A stretch of DNA of 18,823 nt from contig DATAAZ010000042.1 in the NCBI GenBank assembly GCA_036259875.1, positions 1-18,823 on the forward strand, written 5' to 3'. This document shows positions 12,382 through 18,598 of this stretch, piece after piece; position 1 is the first letter of the stretch; the number at the start of each line of letters is the position of its first letter. A model generated the notes under the pieces. The model ran no database searches, was not told the DNA's origin, and saw nothing but the letters and a program-made list of their open reading frames with translations. Both the position numbers and the translations under genes were made by a program. This stretch comes from DATAAZ01 sp036259875. Its GTDB lineage: Bacteria; Actinomycetota; Thermoleophilia; Gaiellales; Gaiellaceae.

Positions 12382-14882
12382 AGGCCGTCGTGATGGCAGG
12401 CGGGGAGGGGACGCGCCTTCGGCCGCTCACCTCGAACCAGCCGAAGCCGATGGTGCCGATCGTCGGCAAGCCGTGCATGGAGCACATCGTCGAGCTCCTC
12501 TGCCGGCACGGATTCGAGGACATCGTGGTGACGCTCGCCTTCATGCCGCAGACGATCCGAAGCTACTTCGGAACGGGCGAGGGGCACGGCGTCACGATCA
12601 GCTACTCGGTCGAGGAGACCCCGGCGGGGACGGCCGGATCGGTCAAGCTCGCCGAGGAGGCCCTCGACGAGCCGTTCCTCGTCATCTCGGGCGACGCCCT
12701 CTGCGACATCGACCTCGAGGCGCTCGTCCGTTTCCACCGCGAGCGCGAGGCGCTCGTGACGATCGCGCTGAAGAGCGTCGACAACCCGCTCGAGTTCGGG
12801 ATCGTCGTCACGGACGAGGATGGGCGGATCGAGCGCTTCCTCGAGAAGCCGTCCTGGGCGCAGGTCTTTACCGACACGATCAACACCGGGATCTACGTCG
12901 TGCAGCCCGAGGTGCTTCGAGACATCCCGAGCGACCGACCGTACGACTTCTCGAAGGAGCTCTTCCCGCTGCTCCTCGAGAAGGGCCGGCCGCTCTACGG
13001 GTGGGTCGCGGAGGGCTACTGGCAAGACATCGGCAACCTCGACCAGTACCGGCAGGCGAACTTCGACGCGCTCGACGGGCGCGTACGGCTCGACGTCCCC
13101 GGGATCCGCCTGCGCGGCAACGTTTGGGTCGGGGAGGGCGTCGAGCTCGACCACGTCGAGGCGGTCGAAGGGCCTGCGTTCATCGGGAACTACTGCCGTA
13201 TCGGGCCCGAAGCGAAGGTGGGGGCGTACTCCGTCCTCTCGTCGAGCGTCTCGCTCCGCGAGAACGCGCGGATCAACCGCTCGATCGTCGACGCCGGGAC
13301 CGCGATCGGCCAGAGCGCGCTCGTCGAGGGCGCCATCGTCGGGCGCATGTGCGACATCCGCCCGCACGCCCGCGTGCACGAGGGGGCGGCGATCGGCGAC
13401 CAGACGACCGTGGGCGACGAGGCGGTCGTCTATCCCGGGGTGCGGATCTACCCGTTCAAGGAAATCGAGGCGGGCGCGCAGATCGACCGGAACGTGATCT
13501 GGGAGGCGCGCGCGACCTCCACGGTGTTCGCGCGCGAGCGGATCCGGGGTCTCATCAACATCGACCTGACGCCGGAGACCGGCGTCCGTCTGGGCCTCGC
13601 GCTCGGCACGGCGCTGAAGCGCGGCGCGCACGTCGTCACGAGCCGCGAGGCACCGCCGTCGTGCCGGCTCCTTCGCCGCGCGGTGCTCGCCGGGATCAAC
13701 GCCACAGGTGTGCACGTGGCCGACCTCCGGGTCATGCCCGCGGCCGTCAACCGCCACCTCCTGAAGAGCGAGGGCTTCGACGCCGGCCTCCACGTGGGAC
13801 CGAGCACGAACGACGTCGAGGCCGTCGAGATCGAGCTCTACGAGCCACCCGGCGTGCAGGCGTCGTCGAGCTTCATGAAGGAGATCGAGAAGCACTTCTC
13901 GCGCCAGGAGTACCGGCGCGTCGCGTCGAGCGAGGTAGGGGAGATCCGCTACCCCGCCCGGGCACCGGAGAGCTACGCGCAAGACCTCCTCGGGACGCTC
14001 GCGGCGGACGCGATCCGCGCCCGACGCTTCCGAATCGTCGTCGACTACGGCTACTCGTCGGCCTCGCTCGTTCTCCCGCTCGTCCTCGGCCCGCTCGACG
14101 TCGAAGCGGTCGGCCTGCGCGCCTACGTCCGCGAGCAGCAGGCCGTCCCGGCCGGAATGGCGGTCGCCGAGTCGCTCCAGGAGACGCGCCGGGTCGTCGC
14201 GGCGGTCGGCGCGGACCTCGGCGTCGTACTCGACCCGAGCGCGGAGCGGCTGTACCTCGTGGACGAGCGCGCCCGCGTCGTCCCGGCCGAGCAGGAGCTC
14301 CTCCTCTTCCTGAGCCTCATCACCTCGAACGGGCGGCGCGGCACGCTCGCGTTCCCGGTGACGGTGACGAGCCTCGTCGACAACCTCGTCGCCGGCACCG
14401 AGCTTCGGGTCGAGCGGACGCCCGCCTCGGTCGCCGCGCTGACGCGGGCGGCCGCGCGCGACGGCGTCGTCTTCGCGGGCTCGGCGAGCGGCGGCTTCGT
14501 CTTCCCCGAGTTCCTCGCCGGGTACGACGGCGTCGCCTCGCTGTGCAAGCTCCTCGAGCTTCTCGCGCCGGTCGACCGACCCCTTTCGGAGCTCGTCGAC
14601 GAGCTTCCGGTCCCTGCTGTCGTCCACCGGGCGCTTCGCTGCCCGTGGGCCCGCAAGGGCGCCGTGATGCGCGTGCTGACCGAGCGCATGAAGGGCCGCG
14701 AGGTCGACACGCTGGACGGCCTCAAGGTTTTCACCGAGGCGGGCTGGGCGCAGGTCCTCCCCGATCCCGCGGAGCCGATCGTCCACGTCTTCGCCGAGGG
14801 CGAGACGGAGGCGGACGCGACCCGCCTTCGCGACGAGTTCGCGGCGCTCGTCGAATCCGTGATCGACGGGGCGGAGGCGTAG
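12378..14882 (+). CDS. Mannose-1-phosphate guanylyltransferase-like protein fused to a degenerate phosphomannomutase domain
   Basis: An 834-residue three-part protein. Residues 1-235 are a nucleotidyltransferase with GGEGTRLRPLT (8-18), PKPMVP, SGDALCD (104-110) and FLEKPSW (154-160). Residues about 240-385 are left-handed beta-helix hexapeptide repeats (IGNYCRIGPEAKVG and similar). Residues about 400-834 align with phosphomannomutase but have lost its key motifs: phosphoserine loop GPSTND instead of TASHNP, metal loop DPSAER (619-624) instead of DGDxDR, SASGG (702-706) without the usual Glu, and PDPAEP (795-800) instead of RPSGTEP. It probably makes NDP-mannose or a similar nucleotide sugar, the C-terminal half being structural or regulatory. 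The GTG start overlaps the upstream stop by 4 bp. Confidence 0.88.
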   Translation: MKAVVMAGGEGTRLRPLTSNQPKPMVPIVGKPCMEHIVELLCRHGFEDIVVTLAFMPQTIRSYFGTGEGHGVTISYSVEETPAGTAGSVKLAEEALDEPFLVISGDALCDIDLEALVRFHREREALVTIALKSVDNPLEFGIVVTDEDGRIERFLEKPSWAQVFTDTINTGIYVVQPEVLRDIPSDRPYDFSKELFPLLLEKGRPLYGWVAEGYWQDIGNLDQYRQANFDALDGRVRLDVPGIRLRGNVWVGEGVELDHVEAVEGPAFIGNYCRIGPEAKVGAYSVLSSSVSLRENARINRSIVDAGTAIGQSALVEGAIVGRMCDIRPHARVHEGAAIGDQTTVGDEAVVYPGVRIYPFKEIEAGAQIDRNVIWEARATSTVFARERIRGLINIDLTPETGVRLGLALGTALKRGAHVVTSREAPPSCRLLRRAVLAGINATGVHVADLRVMPAAVNRHLLKSEGFDAGLHVGPSTNDVEAVEIELYEPPGVQASSSFMKEIEKHFSRQEYRRVASSEVGEIRYPARAPESYAQDLLGTLAADAIRARRFRIVVDYGYSSASLVLPLVLGPLDVEAVGLRAYVREQQAVPAGMAVAESLQETRRVVAAVGADLGVVLDPSAERLYLVDERARVVPAEQELLLFLSLITSNGRRGTLAFPVTVTSLVDNLVAGTELRVERTPASVAALTRAAARDGVVFAGSASGGFVFPEFLAGYDGVASLCKLLELLAPVDRPLSELVDELPVPAVVHRALRCPWARKGAVMRVLTERMKGREVDTLDGLKVFTEAGWAQVLPDPAEPIVHVFAEGETEADATRLRDEFAALVESVIDGAEA

Positions 14883-14894
14883 GGGCGGTGCCCC
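14882..14894 (+). terminator. Hairpin overlapping the stop codon of the nucleotidyltransferase gene
   Basis: GGGGC (14882-14886), loop GGT, GCCCC (14890-14894): a perfect 5-bp GC stem starting on the last base of the TAG stop. No T-tract follows, so it is a weak or Rho-type terminator at best. It separates this gene from the rsiG-type operon. Confidence 0.4.
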
Positions 14895-14901
14895 GAGCTC
14901 A

Positions 14902-14949
14902 CAACCCTCAAGTCGAGGTTGAAGGATGGTGTCGCGGCTGGTTTACTTT
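14902..14949 (+). promoter_or_regulatory. Promoter of the rsiG-FHA-merR operon with an inverted-repeat operator
   Basis: CAACCCTC (14902-14909) and GAGGTTG (14915-14921) form a near-perfect inverted repeat with a 5-bp centre, AAGTC. It overlaps a -35-like TTGAAG (14919-14924). Nineteen bases further on is TACTTT (14944-14949), a -10-like box; TTTACT at 14942 with a 17-bp spacer is the alternative. A 19-bp spacer is typical of MerR-controlled promoters, and the operon encodes a MerR protein, so autoregulation is plausible. Confidence 0.5.
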
Positions 14950-14982
14950 GCATGGCCGCTCTGACTGCCGTGGAGGCCCCCA

Positions 14983-15243
14983 GTGGAACCGCTCCCTGAT
15001 CTGAAGACGCTCTCGGACGCCGAGCTTCGCGACCTGATCGACCAGCTCGTCGCCGAGGAGCACGAGATCTCGTACCGTCGTCGGCTGCTGCACGGCAAGA
15101 TCGACATCCTGAAGGCGGAGCTCCAGGCGCGCCTCCAGCAGCAGGTGGGGCAAGAGGGCGAGAGCCCGCTTTACGAGGTCGACGTCGACAAGCTCGCCGC
15201 GATCCTCGCCGCGCGCGCCGCCCCGCCGAATCCCGAGCAGTGA
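14983..15243 (+). CDS. RsiG-like anti-sigma factor, putative c-di-GMP-binding helical protein
   Basis: An 86-residue mostly helical protein. Residues 10-55 form an antiparallel coiled-coil-like unit with the RsiG signature E-x3-S-x2-R-x3-Q-x3-D: Glu26, Ser30, Arg33, then His37 where Gln is usual, and Asp41 (stretch EHEISYRRRLLHGKIDIL). RsiG of Streptomyces binds c-di-GMP and then holds the sigma factor WhiG. One-motif forms from deep-branching actinobacteria such as Rubrobacter are known to work as homodimers, and this protein has a single motif. The C-terminal tail (60-86) is less structured. GTG 14983 follows GGAGG at a 6-nt spacing. Its stop overlaps the start of the FHA gene (GTGA). The sigma partner is not in the window, and c-di-GMP binding is inferred from the motif. 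Confidence 0.78.
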   Translation: MEPLPDLKTLSDAELRDLIDQLVAEEHEISYRRRLLHGKIDILKAELQARLQQQVGQEGESPLYEVDVDKLAAILAARAAPPNPEQ

Positions 15244-15707
15244 GCCACGTTCACTGCCCCGAGTGCGGCTTTCAGAACCCGCAGAGCGCGAACTACTGCT
15301 CGAAGTGCGGCGCTCTCCTCATTCGGGACGAGCCGGGCGGCCACACGACGATGACCTTCGCGCCCGAGGAGCTGGTCGACGAAGAGGGCGCCCCGCTCGA
15401 GGAGCTCGGCGTCGAGGGCACCGCGCTCGTCGTGCGCGCGGGCGGCGGTCGCCAGGGCGAGACGTTCCCGCTCGAGGGGGGCGAGATCGAGATCGGGCGC
15501 TCGCCCGATGCCGACGTCTTCCTCGACGACGTGACGGTCTCGCGCTCCCACGCCGTTCTCTCGCGAGATGACGGGGGCTACACGATCGAGGACCGCGGGA
15601 GCCTCAACGGCACGTACGTCAACCGGCGTCGCGTCGAGAAGGCCAAGCTCGAGGACGGGGACGAGGTGCAGATCGGGAAGTACCGGCTCACCTTCTTCTC
15701 CCGCTAG
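15240..15707 (+). CDS. Zinc-ribbon FHA-domain protein, GarA/OdhI-like
   Basis: A 155-residue protein. The N-terminal zinc ribbon is CPEC-x10-CSKC (Cys6, 9, 20, 23). Next comes a short acidic region with HTTMTF (Thr36, Thr37) in the place of the phosphorylated ETTSVF of mycobacterial GarA. The FHA domain (about 60-155) has EIGRSPDADVFLDDVTVSRS with Gly86/Arg87, SRSH (101-104), GSLNGTYVN (Asn123) and GDEVQIGKYRLTF. GarA/OdhI, once phosphorylated by Ser/Thr kinases, folds on its own FHA domain; unphosphorylated it controls 2-oxoglutarate dehydrogenase and glutamate metabolism. The zinc ribbon is extra relative to GarA. It is translationally coupled to the rsiG-like gene and followed 10 bp later by the merR gene, as in the mycobacterial garA-Rv1828 pair. 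Confidence 0.87.
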   Translation: MSHVHCPECGFQNPQSANYCSKCGALLIRDEPGGHTTMTFAPEELVDEEGAPLEELGVEGTALVVRAGGGRQGETFPLEGGEIEIGRSPDADVFLDDVTVSRSHAVLSRDDGGYTIEDRGSLNGTYVNRRRVEKAKLEDGDEVQIGKYRLTFFSR

Positions 15708-15717
15708 CCCGGCAGCG

Positions 15718-16410
15718 ATGGCGATGACGGCCCCCGACTCGCGCGAACGGCGGCTCACGATCGGCGCTGTCCGCGATCGCCTCCGTGACGAGTTTCCCGA
15801 CATCTCGATCTCGAAGATTCGCTACCTCGAAGGACAGGGCCTCCTCGCGCCGCGCCGGACGCAGAGCGGCTACCGGCTCTACAGCGACGACGACGTCGAG
15901 CGTCTCCGCACGATCCTGCGCCTCCAGCGGGACGAGTTCCTGCCGCTTCGCGTCATCCGGGAAGAGCTCGCCTCGCCCGGCGCCAAGCGGCGGGGCGGAC
16001 GCCGGCGTTCCGCCGACGCGCTCCTCACCGTGCGCGACCCGGAGATCGATCTCCGGACGCTCTGCGAGCGCTCGGGCGCCGACGCGGGCTTCGTGCGCGA
16101 GCTCGAGGAGTACGGGATCCTGGAGCCGTCCGTCGAGGACGGGGAGCGGCGCTACCCCGAGCGCGACGTCGAGGTCGTCGCCGCGTGCGCCCGGCTCGCC
16201 CGCTACGGGATCGAGCCGCGCAACCTGAGAAGCATCCGGAACGGCGCCTCCTCGGCGGCCGGCCTCCTCGAGCAGATCGTCGCGCCCGCCCTCCGTTCTC
16301 GCAACCCGGAGCGGCGCTTGGCCGGGATCGAGGACCTCGAGGCACTCGCCACCGCGTCCCAGGAGCTGTCCCAGCTTCTCTTCTGGCGGGCCCTCCGCTC
16401 GCTTGTCTAA
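15718..16410 (+). CDS. MerR-family regulator, FtsR (Rv1828)-like
   Basis: A 230-residue regulator. The N-terminal MerR winged helix (about 11-80) reads RLTIGAVRDRL, ISISKIRYLEGQGLLAPRRT, QSGYRLYSDDDVERLRTILR, then EFLPLRVIREEL. The rest is long and helical, with a second helix-turn-helix-like stretch DLRTLCERSGADAGFVRELE and GERRYPERDVEVV (about 103-150). No metal-binding cysteine cluster is present, so it is not a metal or SoxR sensor. Position after a GarA-like FHA gene and overall layout match Rv1828 of Mycobacterium and FtsR of Corynebacterium, which activates ftsZ. ATG 15718 was chosen (10 bp after the FHA stop); ATG 15724 is an alternative. The inverted repeat at 14902-14921 is its likely operator (inference). 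The apt promoter overlaps its stop codon. Confidence 0.85.
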   Translation: MAMTAPDSRERRLTIGAVRDRLRDEFPDISISKIRYLEGQGLLAPRRTQSGYRLYSDDDVERLRTILRLQRDEFLPLRVIREELASPGAKRRGGRRRSADALLTVRDPEIDLRTLCERSGADAGFVRELEEYGILEPSVEDGERRYPERDVEVVAACARLARYGIEPRNLRSIRNGASSAAGLLEQIVAPALRSRNPERRLAGIEDLEALATASQELSQLLFWRALRSLV

Positions 16411-16413
16411 CCT
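16408..16413 (+). promoter_or_regulatory. -10 box of a probable apt promoter
   Basis: TAACCT overlaps the TAA stop of the MerR gene and ends 9 nt before GTG 16423. It fits TAnnnT, and no ribosome binding site is seen, so apt can probably be made from a (nearly) leaderless transcript independent of the upstream operon. Confidence 0.4.
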
Positions 16414-16422
16414 CTTGCGCTC

Positions 16423-16938
16423 GTGGCGGAGCTGAAGGCGAAGATCCGCGACATCCCGGACTTCCCTCGCCCGGGGATCGTCTTCAAGGACATCATGCCG
16501 CTCCTGGCCGACGCCGAGTCGTTCCGGGAGACGGTCGAGGAGCTCGCCGACTTCGCGGAGCCGCGGCGCCCGGATCTCATCCTGGGCGCCGAAGCGCGCG
16601 GGTTCATCCTGGGCGGGGCGCTCGCCTACCGCCTCGGATGCGGCTTCGTCGCGGCCCGGAAGCCCGGCAAGCTGCCCTGGGAGACGGTGAGCGCCGAATA
16701 CGAGCTCGAGTACGGGATCGACTCCCTCGAGCTCCACGCCGACGCAATCGCGCGCGGGGCGCGCGTGCTCGTCCACGACGACCTCCTCGCGACCGGAGGC
16801 ACGGCACGCGCGAAGGTCAACCTCGTCGAGCAGCTGGGCGGCGAGGTCGTCGGGCTCGCGTTCGTGATCGAGCTCGCGTTCCTGAACGGCCGCGAGAAGC
16901 TCGCCGGCTACGACGTGCGTTCCCTCATCCAGTACTAG
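16423..16938 (+). CDS. apt: Adenine phosphoribosyltransferase
   Basis: A 171-residue cytoplasmic purine-salvage enzyme converting adenine and PRPP to AMP. The N terminus has IRDIPDFPRPGIVFKDIMPLL (8-28), diagnostic for Apt. The middle has LGAEARGFILGGALAY (54-69) and ARKPGKLPWET (78-88). The PRPP-binding loop is VLVHDDLLATGGTARA (113-128), with the two acidic residues followed by ATGGT. Length is normal. The start is GTG, 12 bp after the MerR stop. It may be co-transcribed with the rsiG-FHA-merR genes or use its own TAACCT box. A hairpin follows its stop by 2 bp. No relA-type gene, a frequent neighbour of apt, is seen. Confidence 0.95.
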   Translation: MAELKAKIRDIPDFPRPGIVFKDIMPLLADAESFRETVEELADFAEPRRPDLILGAEARGFILGGALAYRLGCGFVAARKPGKLPWETVSAEYELEYGIDSLELHADAIARGARVLVHDDLLATGGTARAKVNLVEQLGGEVVGLAFVIELAFLNGREKLAGYDVRSLIQY

Positions 16939-16940
16939 CT

Positions 16941-16957
16941 TCTGCGCTCCGCGCAGA
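16941..16957 (+). terminator. Hairpin terminator after apt
   Basis: A perfect 7-bp stem, TCTGCGC (16941-16947), loop TCC, GCGCAGA (16951-16957), starts 2 bp after the apt stop. It lacks a T-run, which is common for actinobacterial terminators. It probably closes the 14983-16938 operon. Confidence 0.6.
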
Positions 16958-16996
16958 TCCGCCACAGGAGGCCACGTTTCCGAGTTATCGTCCTTC

Positions 16997-17002
16997 TAGT
17001 CT
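16997..17002 (+). promoter_or_regulatory. -10 box for the cysteine-rich gene at 17026
   Basis: TAGTCT fits TAnnnT and would give a leader of about 16-17 nt carrying the purine-rich GGCGAGAGAG before ATG 17026. No strong -35 was recognised. Confidence 0.35.
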
Positions 17003-17025
17003 TTCTGGCCGAAGGCGAGAGAGAC

Positions 17026-17631
17026 ATGTACGACGGGCTGACTGGGCGCTACACCTTCGCGTGTCCGGCAACGGGCGAGGCGCGGGTGCGTCTCTCGCGG
17101 TTCCGCTCGCTCGAGCGGCTCGCCGGTACCGCGCACCCGGCCGTCTACAAGGTGGCGTTCGCCTGCCCGTGCGGAGAGGAGCACGGCGGGCTCGTGAGCC
17201 ACGACGAACTCGATTGGGCGCCGCTCGGCGCGTTCGCCGCCGCGTTCTTCAACGTGATGACGCGCCGACTCGAATCGGCCGCGCGCGACCTCCTGGACGA
17301 GGCGGCCCGCCGGATTGGAGCCGGCGCCTGGCCCTGGAGCTTCTTCTGCTACCCGGAACGGCGCGCCCGGCCCGTCTTCCCGTCGGCGTTCCGCGTCCTC
17401 ACGCCGGCCGACGACCGGGTGGCGGTCGCCGTTCGCTGCCCCTGCTGCGGCGGGACATCGGTGAACGTCGTCTCGACGCGACACGTGGACGAACCCTTCT
17501 TCAACGACGGCCGAGTCGACGTCGTCGAGCACGTCTTCGAGGCAGACCGCGAGAGGATCGTGGCCGAGTTCCGCGAAGACCTCGAGTCGGGAGCGTTGTT
17601 CGACGCGCGCCGCCGCGAGCTCGAGCCGTAA
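17026..17631 (+). CDS. Cysteine-rich hypothetical protein, probable metal-binding
   Basis: A 201-residue protein of no recognised family. Seven cysteines occur in short groups: FACPATGE (Cys13), FACPCGEEHGG (Cys47, Cys49, with His53 nearby), FFCYPE (Cys108) and VRCPCCGGTS (Cys138, 140, 141). The CPC / CPCCGG pairs look like one or two zinc-ribbon knuckles. The region 65-100 is helical and rich in Ala and Arg, and the C terminus (165-200) is a charged helix. It has no signal peptide or membrane segment, so it is probably cytoplasmic. It has its own TAGTCT box and follows the apt terminator, so it is likely monocistronic. The long, regular reading frame and a purine-rich site before ATG support a real gene. 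The function is unknown. Confidence 0.72.
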   Translation: MYDGLTGRYTFACPATGEARVRLSRFRSLERLAGTAHPAVYKVAFACPCGEEHGGLVSHDELDWAPLGAFAAAFFNVMTRRLESAARDLLDEAARRIGAGAWPWSFFCYPERRARPVFPSAFRVLTPADDRVAVAVRCPCCGGTSVNVVSTRHVDEPFFNDGRVDVVEHVFEADRERIVAEFREDLESGALFDARRRELEP

Positions 17632-17715
17632 CCCACGCTCGGGTTACAGCCGTTGCAATAACGGGAAAAGTCCTGGAAATGGGCGATTGCCCAACGACAG
17701 AACGGGGTGAGACGC
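17632..17715 (+). promoter_or_regulatory. Structured leader upstream of the membrane protein gene
   Basis: The 84-bp gap holds two perfect short hairpins: CCGTT-GCAAT-AACGG (17650-17664) and TGGGC-GATT-GCCCA (17680-17693), joined by a purine-rich stretch (GGGAAAAGTCCTGGAAA). The 5' arm CCGTT can instead pair with a second AACGG at 17701-17705, which runs into the probable ribosome binding site GGGGTGAG. This is a candidate cis-regulatory RNA or operator. No known riboswitch class was recognised. Confidence 0.4.
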
Positions 17716-18462
17716 ATGGGATTGCTACGACGTAGGTCCGCGGAGCACGATCGCGCGTACGGCGGCGAACGGCTGCGTGACGAGACGAGGCGGACGGGGA
17801 CGAGCCCCGGGCTGCTCCGTGCGCTCGCGACACTCGTGGGCGTCGCCGCCGCAGGCCTCCTGATCTGGATCGCGCAGGCGGTTACCGACGGCCCGATCGG
17901 CGACCAGTCGGAGGCGACGAGGGGCGAGTACTGGCTCGCCGTCGCGCTTCTCGCCGGCGCCGGTCTCGTCCTCGGGCTCTCCCAGCTCGTCGGCGGCTGG
18001 ACGAAATGGGGCTGGCCGACGATCAGCCCGGCCGTCTTCCTGCTCGGCTTCCTGCCGACGCTCGTTGTCGGCGGCTGGATCCTGCTCGCCAAGCAGGCCG
18101 GGAGCGACGCGCAGGAGACCCGCGTCCAGGGCTGGAGCGACGACCTCGGGATCGCCGGGTTCGTGAACGACCTGGCCACGTTCCTGCCGGCCATCCCGCT
18201 CGTCATAGGCCTCGTGCTCGCCTTCTCGTTCGACACGACGGGCCCGCGGACGCGCCGGCTCACGCGTGAGCCCGTCCTCGCCGACGAGGACGTGCACGAC
18301 TACCGCACGGAGCGCGCCACGCCGACGGCGGCACCGACGGAGACGACCACGACCTCCGGGACGACGGTCGCCGAGGACCTTCGCCGCCGCGACCGGCCGG
18401 TCGACACGGTCGGTGCCCGCACAGCGGACGATCGCGTCGACGCCGACCGCCGAACGACCTAG
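17716..18462 (+). CDS. Hypothetical four-helix membrane protein
   Basis: A 248-residue protein with a basic cytoplasmic N terminus (MGLLRRRSAEHDRAYGGERL). Four hydrophobic segments lie at about 34-55, 72-94, 104-125 and 155-172, followed by a long hydrophilic C-terminal tail (175-248) rich in Thr, Asp and Arg. Both ends are probably in the cytoplasm. No catalytic motif or known family was recognised. ATG 17716 is preferred over GTG 17707 because GGGGTGAG lies just before it at a suitable distance. It is preceded by a structured leader and followed by a strong terminator, so it is probably a single-gene unit. The Thr-rich tail could be a kinase substrate, but nothing proves this. Confidence 0.75.
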   Translation: MGLLRRRSAEHDRAYGGERLRDETRRTGTSPGLLRALATLVGVAAAGLLIWIAQAVTDGPIGDQSEATRGEYWLAVALLAGAGLVLGLSQLVGGWTKWGWPTISPAVFLLGFLPTLVVGGWILLAKQAGSDAQETRVQGWSDDLGIAGFVNDLATFLPAIPLVIGLVLAFSFDTTGPRTRRLTREPVLADEDVHDYRTERATPTAAPTETTTTSGTTVAEDLRRRDRPVDTVGARTADDRVDADRRTT

Positions 18463-18470
18463 GGCTCGCA

Positions 18471-18502
18471 GGGCGAGGCGAGCCGGCCCGCTCGCCTCGC
18501 CC
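18471..18502 (+). terminator. Strong hairpin terminator after the membrane protein gene
   Basis: A perfect 13-bp stem: GGGCGAGGCGAGC (18471-18483), 6-nt loop CGGCCC, GCTCGCCTCGCCC (18490-18502). It starts 8 bp after the TAG stop and is followed by a short pyrimidine stretch (GCTTCCCT). It is the longest perfect hairpin noticed in the window. Confidence 0.8.
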
Positions 18503-18598
18503 GCTTCCCTCGCGCCAGGGAGGGCCTCGATCGCGGGCGCGACCGATATTGCTCATGTGCCCGCCCCGCACGACCGCCCTGCCCGCCGGCCCTTCGGC

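Noticed and set aside
12342..14786. Very long open frame on the minus strand (814 codons)
   Set aside because: It is the antisense shadow of the nucleotidyltransferase fusion gene. Its translation is a monotonous Arg/Asp/Glu/Ala mixture with no domain motif, as expected for GC-rich antisense frames.
14902..14921. SoxR box (similar CCTCAAG core)
   Set aside because: The left half resembles a SoxR site, but the right half does not. The operon's MerR protein lacks the four C-terminal cysteines of SoxR.
12473..15004. Long plus-strand frame (843 codons) overlapping the same gene
   Set aside because: Its composition is dominated by Arg, Gly and Pro with no recognisable domain. It is the +1 shadow of the real gene, whose NTP-transferase motifs are clear.
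15688..16965. 425-codon minus-strand frame opposite merR and apt
   Set aside because: It is antisense to two genes with clear MerR and Apt motifs; its own sequence shows no domain.
17632..17715. c-di-GMP (GEMM) riboswitch upstream of the membrane protein
   Set aside because: Tempting because of the RsiG-like gene nearby, but the conserved GEMM core and tetraloop-receptor elements are not present. Only generic hairpins are seen.
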